Of a stretch of DNA of 64,000 nt, positions 1-9,710 are shown piece by piece. Source of the DNA: Strongylocentrotus droebachiensis (lineage: Eukaryota; Echinodermata; Echinoidea; Camarodonta; Strongylocentrotidae); NCBI GenBank assembly GCA_035222895.1, contig JAVYIG010006372.1, positions 1 through 64,000 of the forward strand, given 5' to 3'. Made by a program: the position numbers and the translations under genes. The notes beneath the pieces were generated by a model. The model saw only the letters and a list, made by a program, of their open reading frames with translations. It was not told where the DNA came from and did not search any database. Within the stretch, counting starts at the first letter, position 1; each line of letters starts with the position of its first letter.

Positions 1-128
1 AAGACGATGCGTTGTACCGTTCTCTATACTCTTAATCCTTGTCTGAATTTCAAAGATGTTCTTTGTCTGCTCATTTTTCTTCCTACGTCCTCTTCCGATT
101 TGGGGGGACCGCCCCCCCCCCCCCCCCT

Positions 129-141
129 GGCTACGCGCCTG
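129..141 (+). mobile_element. right end of a hAT-like MITE (same end as at 31090)
   Basis: GGCTACGCGCCTG preceded by a long C run is identical to the right terminus of the 159-bp element at 30944-31102. The left end is not visible, either lost or outside the window. A related degenerate end, GGATCTGCGCCTG, is near 843-856. Confidence 0.5.
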
Positions 142-544
142 CGGTCAGATAAACACATTTTGATACCTTGTCCGACCCTGCAAGCTCAGGGGTTTAAAGC
201 AATGAATTACGGTCAGATAAGCATTCAGGGGCCCGCCTTAGGGCCCCTGGTGGGGTCGAGGCGGTGGAGCCGGCCCCGGAAGCTCAGGGGTTTTAGGCGT
301 TAATTAAGGTCAGATGAGCATTTTTGTTAAATACCTATTATTTTGTGACACTGGCAGGTCACTATTTCGCGTGGGGTCCAGGTGGCGGAATTTAGGAATT
401 TGTCATTTTCCAACAAACACATACAAACGTATAATTTACTAAAAAGAGAGGACAAATCTCGGAAATTATGTCATATCAGCATTAATTGTAATCCACCGTT
501 GTGGAATTAGAAATAAACCACGTTTGAATTTGATTTCCCCAAAG

Positions 545-850
545 CCCCCCCCCCCCCCTATCAGTACGCCAGTATCTCCTCTTTTCCTTTTTTTTTTCTT
601 TCCCTCTCCTTCCTTCTCTCTTATTTTTTGATTGGGGGGGGGGGGGGGGTGAACAGCCTGGGAGGCAAGGCCTTTTCGGTCCCCCCCCCCCCCCCCGATC
701 TCCTTCTTCCCCTCTTTTCTTCTTCCTCTTCTTTCTTTCCCTTTCTCTCCTCTTTCCCTTTCCCTTCTTTTCCTTTCTTCTCTCTTTTTTTTTTTTTTTT
801 GCGGGGGGGGGGGGGGCCAAGGCCCGCTCGGCTCCCCCCCCCTGGATCTG
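545..850. repeat. homopolymer-rich C / G / T / CT tracts
   Basis: Alternating runs of C, G and pyrimidine-rich TTTCC sequence, including long C runs near 546 and 679, a long G run near 634 and another near 804. Open frames here translate only low-complexity Pro, Lys or Phe tracts. Possibly decayed termini of the CAGGCGCGTAGCC element family. Confidence 0.7.
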
Positions 851-1254
851 CGCCTGGTATATACCCTTACATTGTGATTACATTATCAGGGATGATTTCA
901 ATATTTGTTTCACTTTATACACCCAACAGGATATTGCTTTAGCATCATGCTTTGCAGTTGGGTGTGATGGTCTAAAAAGATTATTTGCGAGCGAGCGAAG
1001 CGATCAAAGAAAAAAATATATTTATGAGATCGCAGTGCGAAAAATTACATCTTATAAAGAGGAAAAACCCCAATCCTGAATTGGTTATAAGCACATTCTC
1101 ATAACGGAAGACTGAAAAGACCTTTGATAAGTATCATAAGTATATCATCCATAGATGCATGCGAGCGTAGCGAGCGAGCTTTGGGAGAAATTGCTCTTGG
1201 TCGCTTGAAATTTGGGGAAAGAAGCATGTGTCAAAGTACAAAGAGTAAGCATCA

Positions 1255-2245
1255 GAGGTGAAAATGGGCCACTTATTACACCCTCAAAAAGAGGCACTCA
1301 CCAGGTATAAAAAAAAGTCAGTCATGAAAATAGGATAGGGGCATGTACACTAGTACAGGAGGTGAAAAGGGGCATTTAAGAAAAGGGGGTTGTTCTCTTA
1401 TTAGAAAGGAAAAGGGGCACGTATCATTGTTAAAAGGGAAATTATCAGAGTTGAAAAGAGGCACTGATGTGAATGAAAAAGGGGCACTTATAATAAAGGA
1501 AAATGTGCATTAGTTGAAAGAAAATGGGCACCGATCAGATTTTAAAGCTGCATTTATCGGAGGTTAAAGGGGCATTTATCTGAAGTGAAAATGAGTTTCT
1601 TCTCGTACCTAAAAAGGGTCATTTACCAGAGAAGGGGCACGTATTAAAAAGGAAAAGGGGCATTAGTTGAAAGAAAATGGGCACCGATCAGATTTTAAAG
1701 GGACATTTATCGGAGGTTAAGGAGGCACTTATCTGAAGTGAAAAGGAGTAACTTCTCGTACTTGAAAAGGGTTATTTACCAGAGAAGGGGCACTTATGAG
1801 AAGGGGAAGTGGCTCTTTTTTTTAATGGGGCACTTATCATTAGGAACTGGGGGTAGTTATCAAAAGGGGAAGGGGCACTTATTACAAAGGAAAAGGGAAA
1901 CTTGTCAAAGTAAAAGAAGCAGCTCTCAGATTTGAAATAGGGGAATTATCAGAGGTGAAGGGGGCACTAATCAAAAGTGAAAAGAGGCACCTCTCGTACC
2001 TGAAAAGGGGCACTTACTAGAGATTAAAAGGGGCATTTATGAGAATGGAAAATGGACCCTTATTTCAAAGGAAAAAGGAAATTGTCGAAGGAAAGGGGCA
2101 CGTGTCCAAATAAAAGGGGCACTTATCAGAGTTGAAAAGGGGAGGAGGCACTTTTACAAATTAATAGGGGCATTTGTCAATGTAAAAGGGGCACTATTCC
2201 TATGTAAAAAGGGGCACTTTTCGGGTGCTTGAAAAAGTGGGGGCA
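1255..2245 (+). repeat. degenerate minisatellite (GAAAAGGGGCACTTATCAGA-type units)
   Basis: About 1 kb of irregular tandem units of roughly 20-30 bp built on GAAAAGGGGCACTTAT plus a variable tail. Units drift strongly and some merge into blocks repeated as larger units, for example the block around 1500-1570 recurs near 1655-1730. No coding sequence. A short copy in reverse orientation lies at 29232-29410. Confidence 0.85.
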
Positions 2246-2850
2246 CTGTGCCCCCCCCCCCCCCTGCCCCCCTGGAGGGCCGCCTCTGCACAGACGGCTC
2301 CAACAGGGACATGGTGTTCACCTTTAACAAAAAATTGCGGATTCCTAAGTAAATTGTTATGCTAGAAACGATGAAATTGACTACTTTCTGAAAATTGGTG
2401 CCCAAAGTAGGTCACCCAAACTATACCGAAATAAATACTGAATAGTTTAAAACAATCCTCTTGACTGTCTAAAGTTGATGGTCCTTTGGGCAATTTTGGA
2501 ACAACTCCAGGGCCCCTGTGGTCTTTTGGGTCTAATTAGCCTATATCATATTTCACTGTATTTTCCAAAGTAAGTTTTCTACCCTAAACAAACACTTTTA
2601 TCCTAAATATTTGTTCCAGAATGCATAACAAATACTGTCAGGCCCCTAAAACATATAATTTGGGCACGTTGGGCACCAATTAAAAAAAATTAGTCGTTGG
2701 CGTCGCTTTTTGTATCAAATTTAACTTAGGAATCCTCATTTGAATGTAAGTGAACACCGTCTCCCTGTTTGTGTTACTACAAAACTCTTCACTCATGACG
2801 ACGGATAGTCAACCTGTTCGAAACGTCACCACTCATCCTCTCCAAGCGCT
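2246..2850. other. no recognised gene; sequence similar to 15988-16035 near its right flank
   Basis: Contains a C run at about 2250 and otherwise anonymous AT-rich DNA. A block CTCACATGGTGCACCC followed by CTACTGTATAA at about 2974-3002 recurs at about 15996-16026, so a dispersed repeat probably extends around the histone-type hairpins. Confidence 0.4.
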
Positions 2851-2953
2851 ATAGTTCTCCTTAGAACTATATGCTAAGAAAGATAACAACAGTCCTTTTC
2901 AGGACTACACACCCCCAAGAAAGATTACTGAGTCAAGAGTCCTTTTCAGGACT
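2851..2953 (+). promoter_or_regulatory. cluster of histone-type 3'-end hairpins with purine-rich downstream elements
   Basis: Two identical 16-mers AGTCCTTTTCAGGACT (2891-2906 and 2938-2953) form a 6-bp stem with a TTTC loop, the shape of the replication-dependent histone mRNA stem-loop. The first is followed after ten bases by CAAGAAAGA (2916-2924), the purine-rich histone downstream element known from sea urchin histone genes. A third hairpin, ATAGTTCT-CCTT-AGAACTAT (2851-2870), is followed by AAGAAAGAT (2875-2883). No histone coding sequence is present upstream. The stem sequence differs from the usual GGCTCT/AGAGCC but keeps pairing. Confidence 0.6.
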
Positions 2954-3470
2954 CCTCAACCCTCTCTCTCTCTCACATGGTGCACCCGCAAATCTACTGT
3001 ATAAAACTCTTCATGTTGGTGTTCACTTTTCATTCTCTCAATCTTCTTTCTCCTGAATCTATCCAACCCCATTTCCTCTCCTTCCACCTCGTCTCTCTCT
3101 TAACATTTTAATTGTCTTCATCATGTTTTACTAACTTTCTTTCTTCAGTGTTTCTCTCTTTTTTTCGCCCTAGATATAGTGGACATATTACATTGCACAC
3201 CCCTCTACAAATAAGATCATCGTTAACAACCTTGAAAATGTATGGGAATCAAAATTGAAAGGAGCACACAAAAAAGGAGGGAGAGACACATTTTTCTTTG
3301 GTGGTATACTAAAGAGATATGCTTGATTGGGTTTAGAAGGGAGGGGGTATGGGCCGGTTGTATCCCCCCCCCCCCCCCCCCCCTCATACAGCCACTGTAT
3401 ATAGTTAACACGTGAACCCTGGGAAGGCAATGTATTGGGGGTGGGGCATGCACGAATGTGACTTCTTCTT

Positions 3471-3710
3471 CTTATAGAGTCACTACACAAGTCCCGTCCA
3501 GTGGTCCACACAGGCTTTGGCACGGCAATTCACAGCTTCCAGGTCATCTTGGGTGCATGGCTCTGGCAGGAGTGGGCAGACTAGCAGGTGTTCCATTGTC
3601 TGTTCCTGGCCGCATTCACATGCCGTTTGTTCGTCTCCTAGACCCCACCTCTGCATTAGAATGTGACGTTTTAAGTTCTTGATGGTGGCGTAGTTTAGAT
3701 AAACTAGCAA
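3471..3710 (-). pseudogene. 3' end of a LINE ORF2 (jockey-like), truncated
   Basis: Minus-strand frame reads NLKRHILMQRWGLGDEQTAC, ECGQEQTMEHLLVCPLL and ARACVDHWTGLV before the stop, matching the Cys/His C-terminal segment of LINE polymerases. The stop is followed by a GAAGAAGAAG tail (minus strand), the usual 3' terminus of such elements. No reverse transcriptase catalytic core is present. Confidence 0.75.
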
Positions 3711-4576
3711 ATAATAGGTACCGGTAGATACATTGATTTATTGTGGTAAATTAACAATTAAGAAAGAAAAAAACTTTTTGATGGTCATTTGCAAATCTCA
3801 AATCGTAAAACTCTGCAAAATAATTTAAAATCAAAACTTATCAAGGCATTGCGGTATACTTTCATGTACTTATACAGTGTATATATTTCAAAACTCTTCT
3901 CTTTCTTCACAGAATCTATACATAAGTCTACAGAATATATAAAGATCTGACATAAAAGGTAAGAAGTATAATAGTTTATTCAGCAATAATAAAATACCTA
4001 GACTTTCCAGACAATCGCAGATCATATACAGGTTCTACAAACTATTCTCTGATGACAATTATTTCATGGCCAATATCCTACATACGAAGTATCTCGCAAC
4101 ATGATTGGTCTATAGTAGGTCACTTGACAAATGATAGATTAAATATATCTTTACAGTGGTAGTGATAGTTAATACCTATCGCATATGTGATGCAGTATAG
4201 GCATACGCTAATAATGAACCATGGTTTTGAGGAAAACGTGTAGGCTATTGCAGCGTAGGTCATCACGAAGCAGGTATGTGCAACAACACGCAAGCTATAG
4301 CAGCTTGCTGCTGTAAAGTTAAATACAATACATGTTTAGCCTTAACTTTCGCGTTCATTGCTACTCTTCTCGTTGGGAAAAAAATTGTCGATGTGGGATA
4401 TAAAGCACATTTTCACCTTTTTGCCATATCCTGAGGCCTGTCCTAAGAAGATAGCACGCCAAGTGACCCACATGAGACAACAAAATTGTTGAGGGAGGCT
4501 TGTGTTAAGGCAAAACCTACAACGATTTGCAATGCACTTTCAAGATAAACAACAAAAGGAGGGGGTTTAGTTGATT
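3711..4576. other. intergenic, nothing recognised
   Basis: AT-rich DNA with scattered stops in all frames; no repeat or gene recognised. Confidence 0.4.
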
Positions 4577-4760
4577 TGCTTCTTTTACCTGACTGCTATG
4601 GAAGCATGTGTATGTTGGTAAGTGAGCAACCAGGGGACCAACAGCTTTAAATCCTCTCCCAGGGACTTGGTAATGGGATTAATGCCTTACCAAAGGGCAT
4701 CTACTGGGTGTGGGGCCCTGGACCTCCTGGTCACAAGATCGCTGCTCTACCATCTCTGAC
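4577..4760 (-). repeat. tRNA-Thr-like SINE, degenerate copy
   Basis: Aligns by eye with the copy at 11809-12003: CTGACTGCTA, GTAAGTGAGCAACCA, the TCCTCTCCCAGGGAC block, TGCCTTACCAAAGGGCA and the inverted tRNA-like head GGTCACAAGATCGCTGCTCT. Box B is eroded. Head at the right, so minus orientation. Confidence 0.7.
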
Positions 4761-5307
4761 GATTTATCTTCATCGTTATAACTATTATTCAGGTCCAACA
4801 AGGCCTTTTTAATACCCATCATGTAAAAGTACAGGACTAGTACTGATTCAGCTGCCTACGCACATTGAAATGACTTTTCACATTAACTTAGAAGTCTCTA
4901 TCTCTATCTAATATAATTCAATTAAAATTCAGCACAAAATAAATAAAAAGTAGGATAGAAGATACGTCATTGTGTAAAATAAATGTAAATGGAAAGTAAT
5001 TAAAAATGTATTATTAAAAACGATGTATTGCAGGGCACTTTCCTTCTTTCTCACTTTATTCATTTTTTTTTGTCTTCATTTTTTTTGTCTCCTTTTTTTG
5101 TTAACTGTCAGGCCGCAGAATTCCAAGGAAAAGTAATTTTAGTTTAATTCTATACCTTCTAGCTAAACAAATATCTTTTTTAATTAAAAAGTGATTGGTA
5201 TCCTTTAGAAAAGAAGAAGAGGAAAAGAATCGTTCTTTAAAACACTCCTGCGAGACTACAACCGATGAAAGCCACATCTCGTTTGCCAATCCCAAACCAT
5301 TAGGCCT

Positions 5308-5590
5308 CTGTTTTAACTGAATTTGATAAAAATGTAAGTGTACAAAAACTATATCGAGAACACCATCGATGAGAAACAGACCCGGTATATCTTTTAAGAA
5401 CAATCTGACCTGTTTTAACTGAATTTGATAAAAAATGTAAAAGTACAAAAACTATATCGAGAACACCATCGATGAAAAACAGACTCGGTATATCTTTTAA
5501 GAACAATCAGACCTGTTTTAACTGAATTTGATGAAACAAAATAAACATGTAAAAACTCAAGTGAGAACACTGGCACTGGAAGACAGACCT
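5308..5590. repeat. three tandem ~103-bp units downstream of SLC35B3
   Basis: Units start at 5308, 5410 and 5513, each opening CTGTTTTAACTGAATTTGAT. Units 1 and 2 are nearly identical; unit 3 diverges after its first third. The unit resembles the stop-codon-proximal sequence of SLC35B3 at about 6600-6690 (shared ACAAAAACTATA and a GGATATC/GGTATATC region). Confidence 0.8.
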
Positions 5591-5828
5591 AGGCCTCGTT
5601 ACATAAACTTGTTATCAATTAATAAGTACTAAATTTCTCTGGCAAATGTGCTCTCAGCCAACCATATGCAATGTTTTCAATTGCTTAGAACCTTCATTGT
5701 AATTTGTAATTGGTACCAAGTTTTATCCAAAAAGGCTCTGGGCCAGTGACTTAAAGCTTACCAATTGATCGTATGATGGATTAATTTATCTAATGGTTAA
5801 CTGCTTGTACATAGCGATCAAAGGCCCT

Positions 5829-6103
5829 GGGGGTGTTTCACAAAGACTAAGATCGACTTTAAGTTGGACTTAACTATGGCAGGCCATTCATGCCATTGTT
5901 TGCTCTCACCGTTTACTGGCATGGTCTCACAAGGGACCTAAAAATCATGGTCACAAATCTACAGAATTTGTATTTTTTTGATAATTCATTATTGAAGGAA
6001 AAAATATGATTTAAAGATCATAATTAAGGGACCAATGATGAGAGCAACCAGTGGCTGAATGGTCCAAGTTAAAGTCAATCTTAGTCTTTGTGAAACACCC
6101 CCC
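5829..6103. mobile_element. MITE family A, complete copy
   Basis: Starts GGGGGTGTTTCACAAAGA and ends with its inverse, TCTTTGTGAAACACCCCC; inner stretches around GGACTTAACTATGGCAGGCC pair with the right arm. About 275 bp. No clear target duplication seen. Confidence 0.85.
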
Positions 6104-6129
6104 TGGTATGACTTTCCAAACCATCAGAC

Positions 6130-6595
6130 TTAAAGGTAATACAAAGTTTTGGTATGAGGTCATGAATTTGGTTCAAATGAACATAATGGAAGCATATGCG
6201 ATCCTACAATATTCAGTGATCGTTGTCACGGTTGAAATTGAGTCTAAAGTTATGAAATTGTAAATAATAAACTCGTTATGATGTATAGCTCCCTCTCAAG
6301 GTCAAGATATTAATTAAGCTATAAAACAATGTTTCTCGACTAAAATCGACCAATTAGCTATTCCCATTTGGAAATTATATATCGCAACTACCGGTACATA
6401 TTCTGAGAATTTCATGGTCGCAGCTATCATTGTACGCCCGTAGGCGCTATTTGAAATTTATCAAAATTTGTTTTAGGGGCTAAATTTTCTAGTGCTTATA
6501 ATACATCCACAGGGGCATCCAATTATATCAAAATTGTAAAGAAATCACTATCCGCCAAATTTTCTAAATTTCCTGAAACTTTGTATTACCTTTAA
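6130..6595. mobile_element. MITE family C, 466 bp
   Basis: Bounded by a perfect 20-bp inverted repeat TTAAAGGTAATACAAAGTTT (6130-6149 and 6576-6595). A partial copy in the opposite sense lies at 10839-11040, sharing the CCACAGGGGCATC and CTAGTGCTT blocks in inverse. Lies just downstream of the SLC35B3 stop, so may sit in its 3' UTR. Confidence 0.8.
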
Positions 6596-6682
6596 CTAAA
6601 TTTTGCAGAAAATATAAGCATACAAAAACTATACAATAACACTATTGGATGTAGAACATATCCGGATATCCTCTGGAAAGTA

Positions 6683-6845
6683 TCAGACATCCGTCATTGC
6701 ACTTGGGTAGACTTTGGGTTGATGCTGTAGCCGTATTACCAACTGTCTTACTTTGTTAGCAAACCAGCGGTTGATGGGCGTCTTGTTCTTGCTGTACACG
6801 TTTAAGAAGATGCCAAAGATGACGAGCATTCCCGACCACACATAT
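6683..6845 (-). CDS. SLC35B3: SLC35B3 last coding exon with stop
   Basis: 163 bp including TGA at 6683-6685. Encodes YVWSGMLVIFGIFLNVYSKN, the last membrane segment, then a divergent basic tail ending PSAMTDV. The acceptor is TGTATCAG. The stop lies inside a sequence block that resembles the tandem repeat at 5308-5590. Confidence 0.93.
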
Positions 6846-9431
6846 CTGATACAAGGAAAGAGAACCGGAGAGAACATGTATGAGAGCATAGTTTGGCATA
6901 ATTCAAAGATGTATAGTAGTTAGTAGTGAGTTTTTCTTGGGAGACGGATGGTTTAGTCAGAGCTGCCAACCTTGTGCAACCAAAAAAAAGGAACCATGAT
7001 GGCAAAAAAAAGGAATTTCAAGCAAAAAAAAGGAATTTGTTTTAAACGAAACTTACAACCACGCGCGACACATTTCCAATACAGAAATATCAATTCTTCA
7101 TGCTGTTTTTTCCATATTAGGATATAGTTTATTTACAAGTAGGTATTTTTCTATTGTTATTTTTGTATTATTGGCGTTTCATTCTTTTTGAGAATATTTT
7201 TCTCTTCAATTTTTTTTTTAACCTTTGTCCTTATATGAATTTGTGAGCAAATCAACATTTTAGGGCAGTTGTTTTTTTTTTTTTTTGGTTTGGTTTATTG
7301 AGAAATCACATCAAACAAGCAGCTCGCAGGCTGAAAATGTTCAATTTACAAACAAGCTAAAAATATAGAGAGATATAAACATATACAAAACTAAAATACA
7401 TATTGTAAGTCATTGTAAGATGAAATCGAAATTGCAAAACAAAGTTATACGTGTAATGTAAACAGTAAAGTGAATTGCAAATCACACAACAAAGTTACTC
7501 ACAGTTGACAACTGATGATGATAAAACAGATCAAACACACAAAAAATCGATTAAAATCTCCAAGGTGGGGAAAAATGAGAAAATTAGTGTCCTGATGAAG
7601 AGCAAGCTAAAAACATGGGCTAGCAGCATAACAGCGCCCTCTTATAAAATCATTTGGCGTGTGGTATGCAAAAAAAACAGATTTCTTTTCTTAAAACACC
7701 TCAATATCTAAGCCATAAAGGGGAGTCCGATACATAAAAACCTGTGAGAAATAAACAAAGAGGGTTCATGGCCTATGACCACCCCCCCCCCCCCCTGGAA
7801 CCTTCCCTGTTCTCTTTAAAACATGTGTTATACTTACTGCATTGTGAATGGCTTACTGAAGAGAAGGAAGGACAATATCATCGTGACAGTTTTTCTGGTG
7901 GTGGTTACTGAAACACAAAACATACAAGAAATCAGAGAAATACAAGAGAATTTTATTTCCACACTTCATAGTGTGAATTGTGAAATAAATAAAAACATTT
8001 AACTCAAATTGATTTAACCCTTAAGTGAATGAATACATGGTGTAATGAACATTCATTTGAATTGTGTTTTAAACAGATTTGCAATTTGTAAATGCTGCCT
8101 GAAACAAGACTAAGCGTGAGTGTCCTTCAAGTACACTCCACAGTACTGCAGATCAGTGCTGTGTGTGTGTGTGTGCTAAACCATTTGCCTGACATAGCAG
8201 TGTATTTTTGAATATGCTATATAGGCATGCTAGGTGGTGTTTGTGTTGACACTGCTGTACAATCTCTACGGAAGCAGGACATAACGTCCTCTTTGCATCT
8301 TCCCCAGTATCGTATTTACGCATTGCTAACCTGCGCAGTGTAGTAGTAGTAGTAGCTCTATACAGAGCGAATTTATTTTTCATTTCTTTTTACATAATAT
8401 AAAAAATAACAAACAATAATAAACGTAATGATATAACAGAAATGAGCATTGAAAGGGAGGAAGGTCGCCATCTATTGTCGAACATTGTATTTGCGGTAGG
8501 GTCACTTGATTCCAGATAGTTTCTCTCACAGTGTATATCACATGACCAGGGGGGCATTTCACAAAGCCTTTTATCAACGACAAATGACAAAATTCAGTGA
8601 CAAATCTGCTGATAACCAATCAGAAGCAAGGATTTCAGTAGCTTACCGGTATAACAAAAACTGTCATTTGTCACTGATGACAAGTTATGTGAAACGCCCC
8701 CAGAACTAAACCTTCTTGCTAATCTTCTTACCTGTTACAGTGATTAAGGCACCAAACTGCCTGATCATAGCCAGGACAAAGATGATGCCCATATACCCAG
8801 ATAATGAGAACAGGACGGCATAAACATATGTCTTAACTGGGTGCTGATAAGACAAACAGACAATAAGAAAATAAAAACAAAATCATTTATTTTCTAAAGT
8901 GATAATTTGTTTTTTTGAAAGATATTAAGTTGTTGTACAATTTTGTATTTTAATGTATTCTCGTTTCGTAGCATATGGGATTGCTCCAGCATTAGTAGCA
9001 ATAGTAGTAGTAATAGTAGTTGGAGTAGTACAGGGAATAATTTTCCTGGTATCGCATCGCAATTTGCTATGCATTTTTGCATGACTGCTATACAAAATAT
9101 CTTTTGTGTAGCAGTTTTCTTCCATAGAAATGTACAGAATTTCATTTGAAATATTTATCCATCAGCTGAAATTGCTAATCAAAAAAATTGTGGCAAATTA
9201 TTCCCTGTAGTAGCAGCAGTAGTAGTAGTCGTAGCAGTCGTAGCAGTCGTAGCAGTCGTAGTAGCAGTAGCAGTAGCAGTAGCAGTAGCAGTAGCAGTAG
9301 TAGTAGTAGTAGTAGTAGTTGCAGTATCAGTAGCAGTAGCAGTAGTAGTAGTAGTAGTAGCAGTAGCAGTAGTAGTAGTACTGGTAATAGTAGTAGTAGT
9401 AGTACTGGTAGTAGCAGCAGCAGTAGTACTG

Positions 9432-9498
<67 letters not shown>

Positions 9499-9620
9499 GA
9501 GTAGTAGTAGTAGCAGCAGCAGTAGTAATACTAGCCGCTGTAGCAGCAGTAGTAGTTAAGTACCAGTAGTAGTTACATGTACTCTAGTTGTAGTAGTAGT
9601 AGTAGTAATAGTAGAAGTAG

Positions 9621-9661
<41 letters not shown>

Positions 9662-9677
9662 CAAGTAGTAGTTGTAG

Positions 9678-9710
<33 letters not shown>

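Noticed and set aside
482..942. Pro- and Lys-rich open frames on both strands
   Set aside because: Caused by homopolymer and pyrimidine tracts.
5101..5506. Minus-strand frames with repeated peptide segments
   Set aside because: They follow the 103-bp tandem units; the two frames conflict and no splice context supports them.
9188..9559. Poly-Ser open frame, and poly-Leu/Thr/Tyr frames on the other strand to 10050
   Set aside because: They are frames of the AGT microsatellite within an SLC35B3 intron.
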